In this document: positions 1 to 8,540 of the stretch, piece by piece
How positions within the stretch are numbered: the first letter of the stretch is position 1
How the letters are laid out: the number at the start of each line of letters is the position of its first letter
Origin: Aldehydirespirator sp965200005
Lineage (GTDB): Bacteria; Actinomycetota; Acidimicrobiia; Acidimicrobiales; Aldehydirespiratoraceae
DNA: 64,000 bases
Reading direction: 5' to 3'
Assembly (NCBI GenBank): GCA_965200005.1
Contig: OZ241331.1
Span: forward strand, 496,001 to 560,000
Translations under genes and position numbers: made by a program
Notes under the pieces: generated by a model
What the model saw: only the letters and a program-made list of their open reading frames with translations
What the model was told of the DNA's origin: nothing
The model's database searches: none

Positions 1-2
1 TG

Positions 3-323
3 ACTGGTGGGATTGTTTCGGGGTTTGCGTCTTTGAGTCCGTACCGGCCTCGGGCTGCTTATCGGACGTCGGTTGAGTCGAGCGTGTACGTGGATGCGAG
101 CCAGCGAGGGCGTGGCCTGGGGAAGCTGCTCATGGTGGAACTGGTTTCTTTGGCTGCTGCACGGGGCTTTCATGCGATGTTTGCTCGCATTTCGGGCGGG
201 CATGAGGCGTCGATCCGACTGCATCGAGGCGTTGGTTTTGTTGAGGTGGGCGTGGAGCGTGAGGTCGGCCGCAAGTTCGGCACGTGGCTCGACATCGTCG
301 TGATGCAGCGCATGCTCGCCTAA
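3..323 (+). CDS. GNAT N-acetyltransferase, C-terminal part (5' end outside window)
   Basis: This is the C-terminal half of a GCN5-related N-acetyltransferase of the phosphinothricin/methionine-sulfoximine acetyltransferase type, which moves acetyl from acetyl-CoA to a small amine. The frame is open to the window edge, so the start lies upstream. The acetyl-CoA loop is visible in QRGRGLGKLLM, preceded by SVYVDASQ, and followed by the typical tail of ASIRLHRGVGF and FGTWLDIVVMQ. A TTG at 33 is not a credible start because it would remove the first strands of the fold. The substrate cannot be told from this half. It ends 26 bp before a strong inverted repeat. Confidence 0.8.
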   Translation, partial: TGGIVSGFASLSPYRPRAAYRTSVESSVYVDASQRGRGLGKLLMVELVSLAAARGFHAMFARISGGHEASIRLHRGVGFVEVGVEREVGRKFGTWLDIVVMQRMLA

Positions 324-348
324 GCGCTGAGTCCACCCGGCCGCCAAC

Positions 349-396
349 GAAATTTGTGGCTCTATGTGTCTCTGAGACACAAAATCACACAAATTC
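349..396. terminator. Nested inverted repeat after the GNAT gene
   Basis: An outer pair of 9-base arms (AATTTGTG-type at 349-358, CACAAATTC at 388-396, one bulged base) encloses a perfect 17-nt palindrome TGTGTCTCTGAGACACA at 365-381. It could fold as a terminator hairpin for the GNAT gene. There is no T-tract, and the short palindromic core also fits an operator for a dimeric repressor. Confidence 0.35.
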
Positions 397-500
397 GGTT
401 TCTCCGGGGCCTGGATCGGCTCAGTGGAGCATGCGGCCACGTGTCAACGACGAGGTGGCCCGGTTGAGTGGGGGCGTCAGGGTTGGTGCAATGGGGCGCG

Positions 501-582
501 TGGGCCGGGGAGGATTCGAACCTCCGTAGGCTGAGCCGACGGGTTTACAGCCCGTTCCCTTTGGCCGCTCGGGCACCGACCC
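501..582 (-). tRNA. tRNA-Tyr (anticodon GTA)
   Basis: On the minus strand a full class II tRNA folds: acceptor GGGTCGG (582-576) pairs with CCGGCCC (508-502), with a D arm, an anticodon stem ACGGG/CCCGT around the loop CTGTAAA (anticodon GTA), a long variable arm, and a T arm GGAGG/CCTCC with TTCGAAT. The long variable arm is as expected for bacterial tRNA-Tyr. CCA is not encoded. It lies 190 bp from the repeat that borders the first AbiE-like locus. Confidence 0.95.
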
Positions 583-1018
583 GCGTAGCCCGCAATGCTA
601 CCGGCCCCGACATCATCACCACCGCACCCCCCCGAGTTCACACTGAGGTTTGCGCTGCGGAGCGTCACGTGTCGCAGCACTTCCCCGAAATGTCGGCTTC
701 CTACCTATGCAGCTATCCGTGTCATTCGCTCCTCGCACACGGGCCGCATTGTGACAATGGACGCAGCTCAAGGCCAGATACGGAAAGAATCCTGCTATTC
801 AAGGGCGAGATCTTTCCGCACTTGCTACTCGCAGCCGCCCAACGGAACGATCGTGGGCTATTGAACGATCGTGGCCAGCAGCTAGACATTGGCCTTTAGC
901 AACGGCTCTCGGAGCTGAGATCCGGGACAGTTCTGTCGGCTTTGGTGTGCGACGCTGGCGGCCCTCAGCGAGTGCCGGATGCACGGCCGCAGTTGTCCGA
1001 CAAGCAGTCGTACGGTTG
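583..1018. other. Intergenic gap between tRNA-Tyr and the AbiE-like locus
   Basis: No gene is recognised here. The stretch contains the left copy of the ~90 bp repeat at 772-862. The open frames crossing it lack recognisable domains. It is probably a boundary of the accessory AbiE-Fic segment. Confidence 0.5.
772..862. repeat. Left copy of ~90 bp direct repeat flanking the AbiE-like operon
   Basis: This stretch matches 2811-2900 in the same orientation, by eye at roughly three quarters or more identity. Shared blocks include AGATACGGAAAGA, CTATTC, TCTTTCCG, CGCAGCC and AACGGAACGAT. Inside it, GGAAAGA and TCTTTCC form an inverted repeat. It sits 157 bp beyond the 3' end of the AbiEii-like gene, where no promoter is needed, so a purely promoter role does not explain it. 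Confidence 0.75.
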
Positions 1019-2023
1019 CTAGGCAGCGTCAAGGTCACGTATTGCCTTCATTGAATCGGCAAAGTCCGGGAGAGGTGCCCCGGAGGGCAGATAGTCGGGC
1101 ATTTCGGTCTCGTATGCAACTCGTAAGGCTTCATACGCAAGCGAACCCGGGCGAAACAGGTCTGTGCTGCCATAGCCGCTAGCGGGTCGCGGCTCGTGAT
1201 GACGGCCGCTCGGCACCATCATCTGTACAGCGAGTTCAGGAATGCGATTCCGTGTCTCGTCTGCGTATTTGGAACGTGCAATGGCGGCAAGGTCAAACAC
1301 GTCGCGGACGCGAAATGCGAGCCGCCGGCCTCTGCTGCCTTCGACAACTGCTCGTCGATGCAGCGCGTCAAGCTTGTTTACGGCCGTTATCGGCACCACG
1401 ACCACAGGCAGGCTGAATCCCCCTAGCTCTGGATGCTCTGATTGAAGCTCGGGCAGGCACCGAGCGATTATGGACTGCACCGGTCTCCACTCCGTCATGG
1501 AGCCACTCAAATCGGGGGGCTGGTTCACTCCATCGAGCTTGAACCTTCGACCATCAGGAGTCACTATCTGTGAGATACGGATGTCGCCAGACCCAGCGCT
1601 TGAACGAGTGCCTCCGACCTCTTCAGTTACCCATGTCGCGACACGTTGACGCGCTTTCTTTAGTGCCTTCCTTGATACCTGTTCGCTCGCCGCGTAGAGG
1701 AAATAGTCAACATCGGACGAGAATCGCTCTGCCAGTTGCCAAGCAGCGGTTAGCGATGTGCCTCCTGCAAACCCCCAGTGCCCAACGACGGCCCCAAGCG
1801 GAGTAGTGCCCTGGCGCTCGGCCCGCCTTACATCGGCGGGTGAGGGGCCTAGACGGATCTGGTCATCACCGGCGAGTTCGCGAGCGATGCCATATAGCCC
1901 TCGAATCAACCAATAGTCATCGTTGACAAGCTCTCGTTCGTATCCACTGCTGCTGGCGACCTCGATGAGTACTGGGTCGAAGTTGCCGGACTCGGTAAGT
2001 GGGTTCGGCCTCTGAGCTTTCAC
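1019..2023 (-). CDS. AbiEii-like nucleotidyltransferase toxin (copy 1)
   Basis: This is a predicted nucleotidyltransferase of the AbiEii/type IV toxin family. Known AbiEii proteins are GTP-binding nucleotidyltransferases that stop growth and give abortive phage infection. The core motif FAGGTSLTAAW is followed by FSSDVDYF, matching the family pattern of GG-T/S-L then D-x-D. A later basic segment (KLDALHRRAVVEG, FRVRDVFDLAAIARSKY) is also typical. I place the start at GTG 2023 because it overlaps the stop of the upstream gene as GTGA and aligns with the N-terminus of the second copy at 60141-61133. It forms an operon with the AbiEi-like gene. The two copies are diverged paralogues. Confidence 0.75.
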   Translation of the reverse strand: MKAQRPNPLTESGNFDPVLIEVASSSGYERELVNDDYWLIRGLYGIARELAGDDQIRLGPSPADVRRAERQGTTPLGAVVGHWGFAGGTSLTAAWQLAERFSSDVDYFLYAASEQVSRKALKKARQRVATWVTEEVGGTRSSAGSGDIRISQIVTPDGRRFKLDGVNQPPDLSGSMTEWRPVQSIIARCLPELQSEHPELGGFSLPVVVVPITAVNKLDALHRRAVVEGSRGRRLAFRVRDVFDLAAIARSKYADETRNRIPELAVQMMVPSGRHHEPRPASGYGSTDLFRPGSLAYEALRVAYETEMPDYLPSGAPLPDFADSMKAIRDLDAA

Positions 2024-2706
2024 CGATCGGAAGGTCTCGCACGGAGCGCCGCACATACATCTGCTAGGCGCTCATCAAGTGGCGCTAGCGAAATGGGACC
2101 GAGCGACCGGAGTTTCTGTTCGAGATGGCGTGGCTCTTCGCGGTCGATGACAGCTTCAATTGCATCAGGGCGGAGCGTCATGTGTGTCGGCATTCTCCCT
2201 ACACGTATGTCGAGACTCAAGCACATCAAGATGTACTCCCATGAAAAATCATCACTACCTAACCACTGTTTGACCGCTTCGATCAAGCTTACCTCTTCCC
2301 ATGTGAGGTTCAGTCGGTGTTTGGCCGACGAGTATTCCCAACGCAAGTGTGTGATTGAGGAGTCAACGGGTTCGGTTCGCAGTGCAGTAATGCGGTACAC
2401 GGCTGGAATCTGCGTTGTCCATCCGAAGGCACGTAACGCCGTTGAACCTGCCAAGCCGCCGCCGGGTCCGGCGATCCACCCAAGCGCTTGTGACAAGCAA
2501 CGAGTCGAGGCTCCGATCGTGCAATAGGCATTGGGGCGTAGACGCTTCCAATAGATGCCGCTGCTGACACGCTCAAGCAACGGCTCCGAGCCACGGGAGA
2601 GCTTGTGCAACAACTCGGTTCGGGGCTCGGGCTTGCCGGGCACATCGTCAGCCCGGAACAGAGTGTCAGCCTCAAGCTGTTGCACCCAACTGCGTGCTGA
2701 CGTCAT
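2020..2706 (-). CDS. AbiEi-like antitoxin/regulator (copy 1)
   Basis: This first gene of the AbiE-like operon is a ~228-residue protein with an N-terminal helix-turn-helix-like segment (residues about 15-60, ending GIYWKR) and a core with GGGLAGSTALRAFGW. That layout matches AbiEi-type antitoxins, a winged helix followed by an antitoxin domain, which bind their own promoter and counter the nucleotidyltransferase. The protein aligns with the product at 61133-61837 through LFxxxDxPGxP, GxYWKR and GGGLAG. I chose the ATG at 2706 because the paralogue starts at the same place (MTSAR versus MTAIR). No Shine-Dalgarno is visible, so the transcript may be leaderless. The stop overlaps the toxin start by 4 bases. 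Sequence divergence from classical AbiEi makes the antitoxin label an inference. Confidence 0.65.
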   Translation of the reverse strand: MTSARSWVQQLEADTLFRADDVPGKPEPRTELLHKLSRGSEPLLERVSSGIYWKRLRPNAYCTIGASTRCLSQALGWIAGPGGGLAGSTALRAFGWTTQIPAVYRITALRTEPVDSSITHLRWEYSSAKHRLNLTWEEVSLIEAVKQWLGSDDFSWEYILMCLSLDIRVGRMPTHMTLRPDAIEAVIDREEPRHLEQKLRSLGPISLAPLDERLADVCAALRARPSDR

Positions 2707-2810
2707 GTCGGTGAAGTTAGCTGTTTGCACGCCGCGAGGCTATTGACGCGTGTTGCCGGATTAGCCGTCGATGGCGGTCGCGTTGGATCACGACAGTCAG
2801 AATGATTTGC

Positions 2811-2900
2811 GGCTAGATACGGAAAGATTCTTACTATTCGAGGTACGATTCTTTCCGTACTGGCTATTCGCAGCCAGGTAACGGAACGATTGTGGCTATT
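2811..2900. repeat. Right copy of ~90 bp direct repeat, in the AbiE/Fic divergent region
   Basis: This is the partner of 772-862. It lies 105 bp upstream of the AbiEi-like start and 31 bp upstream of the Fic start, so it overlaps any divergent promoter. It holds an inverted repeat, TACGGAAAGA at 2818-2827 and TCTTTCCGTA at 2850-2859, and three spaced CTATTCG words. It could be an operator region, an element end, or both. Confidence 0.75.
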
Positions 2901-2931
2901 CGGCCTGGGTAACGCCACCCGAAAGGTAGAC

Positions 2932-4269
2932 ATGGGGCGACACGTAACAGCTAAAGGACTCATGCTCTCCGAGGGCACATTCGGAGCCAAGACATATCGC
3001 GCATATGTGCCGCATCCGCTCATGCCACACGTGCCATTCCAAGACCCAGACCCGCACGCCTCCTATAGCGCTGCTCTAGCAATCAAGAGTGTCACACTGC
3101 CCGTGTCCACCGATGCGTCGCTGTTGTGGGGGTTAGCTCAACACGAGAGCATTCAATCAAGTCGCTTAGAGCAGATTCGGGCACCAGGAGTTGCGACTGG
3201 TCACGCCGCTTGGCTAGCCCAAATGGGCATAACGCAGCTTGATCCTGACGACGCTCGCGTACTGGGAAATCTGAGAATGATGCGTCACGCGGAACGGCTC
3301 GGGAAGTCGATCCATGAAGGTGCCAGGATCACCGTAGAGGACGTCTTGACCCTTCACGAACGCCTGTTCGACAAGACTCCAGATCGTGTCTTGGGAGGTG
3401 AGCTGCGTGACTCGCCGATCTGGATCGGCCCACCCGGCACTGACATCTCCCACGCAAGCTATGTGGCTCCCCCACCTGAACTCGTGCCTGACCTGTTGGA
3501 TGATCTCATCAGCTACATCAACACGGATACCGACGATCCGCCATTGCGCGCTGCCATAGTTCACGCGCAATTCGAAACGATCCACCCATTTGAAGACGGA
3601 AACGGACGCGCGGGAAGAGCTTTAATTCACGTCGTTCTCAGAGGCTCAGGTCTCGCCAAGTGCGTGCTACCGATAAGCGCGGCTCTTGCCCGTGACGTGA
3701 GCCGCTACCACCGCGCACTGAACGCCTATCGGTATGTCGGCTCACCGACCGGTCTTCAACGCGTAGATGCGTTACGACCATGGATGCGATGTTTCGCGGA
3801 TGCTTGCATTAGCGCTTCCGCAGAAGGAACTCGCTTTGGTGATCGTCTTAGCGAAATCACAGACAGTTGGGAGATGCGACTACGTCCACAGCGGGGCTCG
3901 GACTTGAGTAAGGCGCTGATCCTGCTGCGACGTTTTCCTCTTGTTGACAGGGCAACACTCACACGCCAAGCCAACATTGAGCCACGTAACGCACGCATGC
4001 TGTTGAGGAAACTGAGTAGCGCAGGGGTGCTTCGCAGGCTGGGGATGGAAACACGCGGGGGCAGATTCGAAGCCCACGAAATCGTGTCCGCTTACAAAGA
4101 CGCCCAGCAGGGACGGTTTGCGTTGGCCCGTAATACCGATCGTTGGGTTGCCTCAACATCTCAGACATCAACCCCTGCTGACGGTCGTTGCACTCAAGTA
4201 GGGCCGCGCTCCCACAAGCAGTGTGTGCTGCGGGGTGGGCATCGGGGGCAGCATCGGTACTCGCGTTGA
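2932..4269 (+). CDS. Fic/DOC family protein with winged-helix C-terminus (copy 1)
   Basis: Fic proteins transfer AMP or other phosphate-linked groups to target proteins. The catalytic loop HPFEDGNGRAGR is intact, with His and the Asn-Gly-Arg anion-binding residues. An N-terminal SSRLEQ segment resembles the inhibitory [S/T]xxxE[G/N] helix motif but has Gln at the last place. The C-terminal third carries a winged-helix-like region and then an unusual Cys/His tail (RCTQV...QCVLRGGHRGQH). The start at ATG 2932 has a good GAAAGGT ribosome site; a TTG at 2890 would fall inside the repeat. About 445 residues. It is transcribed divergently from the AbiE-like operon and probably belongs to the same accessory segment. 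Confidence 0.85.
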   Translation: MGRHVTAKGLMLSEGTFGAKTYRAYVPHPLMPHVPFQDPDPHASYSAALAIKSVTLPVSTDASLLWGLAQHESIQSSRLEQIRAPGVATGHAAWLAQMGITQLDPDDARVLGNLRMMRHAERLGKSIHEGARITVEDVLTLHERLFDKTPDRVLGGELRDSPIWIGPPGTDISHASYVAPPPELVPDLLDDLISYINTDTDDPPLRAAIVHAQFETIHPFEDGNGRAGRALIHVVLRGSGLAKCVLPISAALARDVSRYHRALNAYRYVGSPTGLQRVDALRPWMRCFADACISASAEGTRFGDRLSEITDSWEMRLRPQRGSDLSKALILLRRFPLVDRATLTRQANIEPRNARMLLRKLSSAGVLRRLGMETRGGRFEAHEIVSAYKDAQQGRFALARNTDRWVASTSQTSTPADGRCTQVGPRSHKQCVLRGGHRGQHRYSR

Positions 4270-4341
4270 TGGTGGGGCGAGTTGGGGGATTTGGTGGGTA
4301 GTTTCGGGCGGACGTGCGGGGCTCTCTGAGGTGGATGGCGG

Positions 4342-4831
4342 ATGCCGAGTTTTGACATTGTTAGCCGGCTTGACATGCAAGAGATCCGTAATGCTGTTGA
4401 CCAGGCGGGTCGGGAAGTTGCGACTCGTTTTGACTTCCGTGGAACCAAATTCGTCGATCAATCTTGGCGATGGGGCGATTGTGTTGAACTCGTCGACCCG
4501 GGATCGGTTAGCGGCTGTACGTCAGGTGCTTGAGGAGAAACTGGTGCGTAGAAAGGTGTCGCTCAAGACGCTCGACTACGGCAAGGTGCAAGAGGCGGCT
4601 GGTGCCAGAGCGCGTCAGGTCGTGGCGCTGCGTGCTGGCATCTCGAGCGACAACGCTCGTGAACTGCACAAGATGATCAAGGGGCTGCGAATCAAGGGCG
4701 TGCAGTCGTCAACGCAGGGCGATCAACTGCGAGTGCAATCGAAGAAGCGTGATTCCCTACAAGCTGTGATTGCCGCGCTTAAAGAGTCGGACTACCACTT
4801 GCCGTTGGAGTACGTGAACTATCGCCGCTAG
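4342..4831 (+). pseudogene. yajQ: YajQ-family nucleotide-binding protein, frameshifted
   Basis: YajQ proteins are small (~163 aa) nucleotide/RNA-binding proteins; some bind cyclic di-GMP. The first frame reads MPSFDIVSRLDMQEIRNAVD through TRFDFRGT, then meaning continues in the next frame as SSINLGDGAIVLNSST to the family ending LPLEYVNYRR. The switch falls near 4440-4450, at the run ACCAAATTC, where one extra base explains everything. Removing one base restores a 162-residue protein of exactly family length. Everything else looks intact, so a sequencing error or a very recent mutation is likelier than old decay. It converges with htpX. Confidence 0.8.
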
Positions 4832-4844
4832 CAGCGGCCTTCGC

Positions 4845-5711
4845 CTACGACCAGTAGCTGGGGTTTTCTAGGCGCTTGATGCGCTCTGAGGTGGGCGGGT
4901 GCGTGCTGAACAACTTGCCAAAGCCGCCACCGCTGGAGCCTCGGGCCTGAGCCTTGAGCGGGTCGATGATGTAGTTGGACGCCTGGCTTGGGTTAACGCC
5001 GGAGGGAATCCGCTGCGAATACACCTCAAGGCGGTTCAGGGCACGGGCTAGCGGCCGACCATCGCCGATGAGCTTCGCAGCCGAAGCGTCGGCTTGGAAC
5101 TCGCGACTGCGGCTGATGGCGGCCTGGATGAGCGTGGCAGCTATCGGTGCCAGGATTGCGAAGATCAGTTGGCCAAAGACGTTGCCGCCGCCCTCGTTGT
5201 CACGGCCGCCGGCGAACATCGCACCCCACATCGCCATGTTGGCAACGAATGTGACCGCCATGCCGATGGCGGCGGCGACCGAACCGATCAAGATGTCACG
5301 GTTGCGAATGTGAGCAAGTTCGTGGGCTAGCACGCCACGAATCTCGTCCCAGCCCATGGCCTGCACCAGGCCGGCTGTAATGCAGACGGCTGCGTTGTTG
5401 GGATTGCGACCGGTTGCGAAGGCATTGGGCTGCAGGTTCGGCGACATGTACAGCTTCGGCATTGGCATCTGGGCGCGAGCGCACAAGTCCTCCATGATGG
5501 CGTGGTAACGAGGCATCTCGGATCGGGAGACTGGCTTGGCTTTTGCCGATGCGATAGCCAGCTTGTGGCTGAACCAGTAGGAACCTCCGGCCATTAGGAG
5601 GCCGAGCACCAAGCCGATCACCAGGCCGCTCTGCCCGAACTGGCCCCCGATCACGACACAAAGCCCGCCTAGCAGTGCGAGCAGTGTGAAAGTCTTCGCC
5701 GCATTAAACAT
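4845..5711 (-). CDS. htpX: HtpX membrane zinc metalloprotease
   Basis: HtpX is a heat-shock-type M48 protease of the cytoplasmic membrane that degrades misfolded membrane proteins. The zinc motif HELAH (within VLAHELAHIRNRD) and the third-ligand region SREFQADASAAKLIG are present. There are two N-terminal and two central hydrophobic segments, and the C-terminus has FSTHPPTSERIKRLE. The frame stays open far upstream, but the start is ATG 5711, with GGAGGT 6 bases ahead, giving 288 aa, the usual length. The pyruvate kinase gene starts divergently 130 bp away. Confidence 0.95.
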   Translation of the reverse strand: MFNAAKTFTLLALLGGLCVVIGGQFGQSGLVIGLVLGLLMAGGSYWFSHKLAIASAKAKPVSRSEMPRYHAIMEDLCARAQMPMPKLYMSPNLQPNAFATGRNPNNAAVCITAGLVQAMGWDEIRGVLAHELAHIRNRDILIGSVAAAIGMAVTFVANMAMWGAMFAGGRDNEGGGNVFGQLIFAILAPIAATLIQAAISRSREFQADASAAKLIGDGRPLARALNRLEVYSQRIPSGVNPSQASNYIIDPLKAQARGSSGGGFGKLFSTHPPTSERIKRLENPSYWS

Positions 5712-5840
5712 CTGACACCTCCGCTGTACGCATTCGCAGTGAACCTCAAAACTAGGCGCCATATAGGTAAGTGGCGCGTTAAGGCTGTCGTCGGCAGTAA
5801 CGCTACTGATGCCGTCGGTGGTGGCAGATAGTTTTATGCG

Positions 5841-7271
5841 GTGCTGAGACGTACCAAGATCGTCGCAACCATTGGGCCTGCTAGTCACGACGACTCCACG
5901 TTGCGTGAGATGATCCGTGAGGGTCTTGATGTGGCTCGGATCAATCTGGCCCACTGCAGTCTCGAAGAGGCCATAGCGCGTTACCACCGACTCCGTGCGC
6001 TTGGCCGGGAGGCCGGGAGGCCTGTGGGGATACTGGTTGATCTGCCTGGGCCCAAGGTGCGTGCGGGTTCGTTCGGCGAGCAGGGGGCAGAACTTGCTGG
6101 CGGTTCCACGGTCGAGTTGCGGGTCGGCAACACCCGCTCCGATAGCCAAACAATTGAGGTGGACTATGACGACTTGATCACCGATCTGCAGGTTGGTGAT
6201 CGGGTGATGCTCGGTGATGGTGCTTTGCGACTAGAGGTACTTGACAAGTCTGGCGACGCGCTTCGTGCAACTGTGACCCATGGCGGAAAGGTCAGCGGGC
6301 GGCCCGGGCTCCACATTTCGTCTGACCGGCTGCGCATGTCGACGCCGACCCGGGAGGACTTCCGGGCGCTCGACGCCTTTATTGAGCTTGGCGTGGACAT
6401 GGTGGCTGTTTCATTTGTGAGGTCGGCGCATGACATTCGTCGTGTTGGTGCCGAGCCGCATCCTCGGGGGCCGCTGGTGATCGCCAAGATCGAGACTCAG
6501 GCTGCGATCGACAACCTGGCGGGGATTATCGAGGCGGCCGGAGCAGTGATGGTGGCTCGGGGTGATCTCGGTAACGAGTGCAGCCTTGAGGAGTTGCCCC
6601 ATCTGCAGAAGCGGATTATCCAGCAGTGCATTGCTGGCGGGCGGCCTGTGATTACTGCGACGCAGATGCTTGAGTCGATGATTAGCAACCCGGCGCCTAC
6701 CCGAGCTGAGGCGTCTGATGTGGCAAATGCGGTTTTTGATGGGTCGTCGGCAGTGATGTTGTCGGGCGAGACGGCCATCGGTGACGATCCGGTGAACGTA
6801 ATTCGGACTATGAGCCGGATAGCGCAGAGGGCCGATGAGGAGTTTGATCACGAACTCTGGGCGGAGCGGCTTGCTGAGTTGCGCATGACGGATCGGGCTC
6901 GCAGTGCTGCCTCGGTGACGGATGCCATGACGATGGCTGCGTGGCGGGCCACCACAGAACTCGGGATCAAGACGATCTTGGCGATCTCGGGGACAGGATT
7001 TACTGTGCGTTCGATGGCGCGGTTCCGGCCGCAAGCTCAGGTGCTGGGCATGTCGCACAACCCTGCGACGGTCGGACAGTTGACGCTTAGCTGGGGCACG
7101 ATGCCGCTGCTGGTTGAAGACCGGGGCTCAAATGATGAGATGGTGCGGCAAGCGGTGCGGGTGGCCCGCGAGACTGGTCGAGTGCGTCACGGTGAGCTCG
7201 TGGCAGTACTTGCAGGGTCGGACAATCGCTCACGCAGCGCCAACGTGTTACGCCTCGAACGAGTCCGCTAA
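5841..7271 (+). CDS. pyk: Pyruvate kinase
   Basis: This enzyme converts phosphoenolpyruvate and ADP to pyruvate and ATP in glycolysis. It is 476 aa, the usual length. It starts RRTKIVATIGPAS, has the active-site block VIAKIETQAAIDNLAGI, VMVARGDLG, and ATQMLESMISNPAPTRAE, with the C-terminal regulatory domain after about residue 340. The motif DLPGPKVR has Lys where potassium-dependent enzymes have Glu (position 117, rabbit muscle numbering) and Leu at 114, and the N-x-S-H block reads NLAH. From work on this family, that Lys marks potassium-independent enzymes. The start is GTG. It is divergent from htpX. Confidence 0.95.
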   Translation: MLRRTKIVATIGPASHDDSTLREMIREGLDVARINLAHCSLEEAIARYHRLRALGREAGRPVGILVDLPGPKVRAGSFGEQGAELAGGSTVELRVGNTRSDSQTIEVDYDDLITDLQVGDRVMLGDGALRLEVLDKSGDALRATVTHGGKVSGRPGLHISSDRLRMSTPTREDFRALDAFIELGVDMVAVSFVRSAHDIRRVGAEPHPRGPLVIAKIETQAAIDNLAGIIEAAGAVMVARGDLGNECSLEELPHLQKRIIQQCIAGGRPVITATQMLESMISNPAPTRAEASDVANAVFDGSSAVMLSGETAIGDDPVNVIRTMSRIAQRADEEFDHELWAERLAELRMTDRARSAASVTDAMTMAAWRATTELGIKTILAISGTGFTVRSMARFRPQAQVLGMSHNPATVGQLTLSWGTMPLLVEDRGSNDEMVRQAVRVARETGRVRHGELVAVLAGSDNRSRSANVLRLERVR

Positions 7272-7407
7272 CCCAGACCCGCTGACGCAACTCCGTAGTC
7301 GTTGCGCTGTCAATTCGCAGATTGAATATGCATGAATTCACTCGATCTGAACTTTGAATAACTATAAGCTCAGCCAAGAGCTGTACAGGTTGAAGGGAGC
7401 GCAACTC

Positions 7408-7971
7408 ATGACTGGAGTTGAGACAAGACCTCGCTCGTTACGAGACCCACGAGGGCCGAAGCGTGGCTTTTGGTATGGAGTCGCTCTGATCTTCGACTTC
7501 ACGGGCAGCCTCAGTCGGCGCAGCCCGCAACTGCCAGATAGTGATCTGCTCGCTAGAGACGGTCAGGCAATAGCGCAGGACTATCGGCGGGCTGTACGAA
7601 AGACCGCGCCGACGCTGAACAGAGAAGCCGCAGCCGTTGGCGATGCACTTGTAGGGCCGTGGCCTTCACCCGGTGTTTTGGCTTCGCTCGCGCGAACCGA
7701 GCCGGATCTGATTGATCAACTCATCAAGAACGCAAGAGAAGAACGTGACCGCAAGCACCAACTGGATAGGCATGACGTCACGAGCGAGTGGTTGGGTCTC
7801 TGTACAGGCTTCGTCGTGGCAGTACTTGGGTTATTGGTTTCCACCTTGCTGGTGCTGGAAGGCCATGACTGGGCCGGGGTTGCGTTGGGGTCAGTTGTCC
7901 TGGTGTCTTTGGCCGCAGTTCTTGTGATCGTCGGCCATGTGACTCATCGTGATGGGGGCAAGCCGATCTAG
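7408..7971 (+). CDS. Small membrane protein, DUF2335-like
   Basis: The ~187-residue protein has a soluble N-terminal part, the pattern LARTEPDLIDQLIKNAREER with a charged helix, and two C-terminal membrane helices (about residues 130-152 and 157-178). This layout resembles DUF2335 proteins, whose function is unknown. The ATG at 7408 is preceded by GAAGGGAG; an earlier TTG lacks a ribosome site. It stands alone after pyk. Confidence 0.55.
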   Translation: MTGVETRPRSLRDPRGPKRGFWYGVALIFDFTGSLSRRSPQLPDSDLLARDGQAIAQDYRRAVRKTAPTLNREAAAVGDALVGPWPSPGVLASLARTEPDLIDQLIKNAREERDRKHQLDRHDVTSEWLGLCTGFVVAVLGLLVSTLLVLEGHDWAGVALGSVVLVSLAAVLVIVGHVTHRDGGKPI

Positions 7972-8030
7972 CGAATGAGCGCGGGGGTTGATAGTTCGAC
8001 TGCTAACAGTGTCAACGACACTCAGCCAGG

Positions 8031-8525
8031 TTAGGGGTCGTAGTAGCCGGAGTGGATGTAGAGGGCTGTTACTCCTTCTGCGCGGTACATGTCGATGACT
8101 CGCTCATCGTCGTCGATGGCTACAACGACGTCATGGCCTGCTGCTCGGAGGCGATTGAGTTCGTAGCGCTTGAAAGTGGCTGATGGCCCCTGAGAGCCGC
8201 GGCCACGGCGTGGACGCAAAATCAATAGATCGTGACGGACTTCGTTCGCCGCTAGCCAGTCTTTGGTGACGCCGGTCAAGTAGCCGGGGCGTGCTGTCAG
8301 GATTGCAACGGTGTGGTCATCGTCTACTGAGGCTGTTAGCGCTAGTCCCGAGTCGATCGGCGGATCCTGAGCGGACGCCCAGTAGAAGCCCTTCCAATCC
8401 TTGTGGGTGCCTCGCAGGAAGTGCTGACGATGTGATGCGTCCGAGATGACGCCGTCAAGGTCGAACACGACCATCGGCCCACGTTGCAAGGGTTTGGTTT
8501 CGTAGTGCCAGTTCGACGGCGTCAC
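8031..8525 (-). CDS. HAD-superfamily phosphatase, polynucleotide-kinase 3'-phosphatase-like
   Basis: This is a 164-aa HAD hydrolase. Motif I is VVFDLDGVISD with both Asp residues, motif II is the Thr in AILTARPG, and the late acidic motif is VVVAIDDDERVIDMY. HxR-rich segments after motif I resemble the phosphatase domain of T4-type polynucleotide kinase. The substrate may be a nucleic-acid 3' phosphate or a small phosphoester. It lies 15 bp downstream of acs on the same strand and may be cotranscribed with it. The start is GTG at 8525; an ATG 17 codons later is possible. Confidence 0.75.
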   Translation of the reverse strand: MTPSNWHYETKPLQRGPMVVFDLDGVISDASHRQHFLRGTHKDWKGFYWASAQDPPIDSGLALTASVDDDHTVAILTARPGYLTGVTKDWLAANEVRHDLLILRPRRGRGSQGPSATFKRYELNRLRAAGHDVVVAIDDDERVIDMYRAEGVTALYIHSGYYDP

Positions 8526-8540
8526 CTCAGGGATTGCGAT

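Noticed and set aside
5712..6149. Possible 146-residue N-terminal extension of HtpX
   Set aside because: It runs into the pyruvate kinase gene and lacks family sequence; ATG 5711 has a strong ribosome site and gives the right length.
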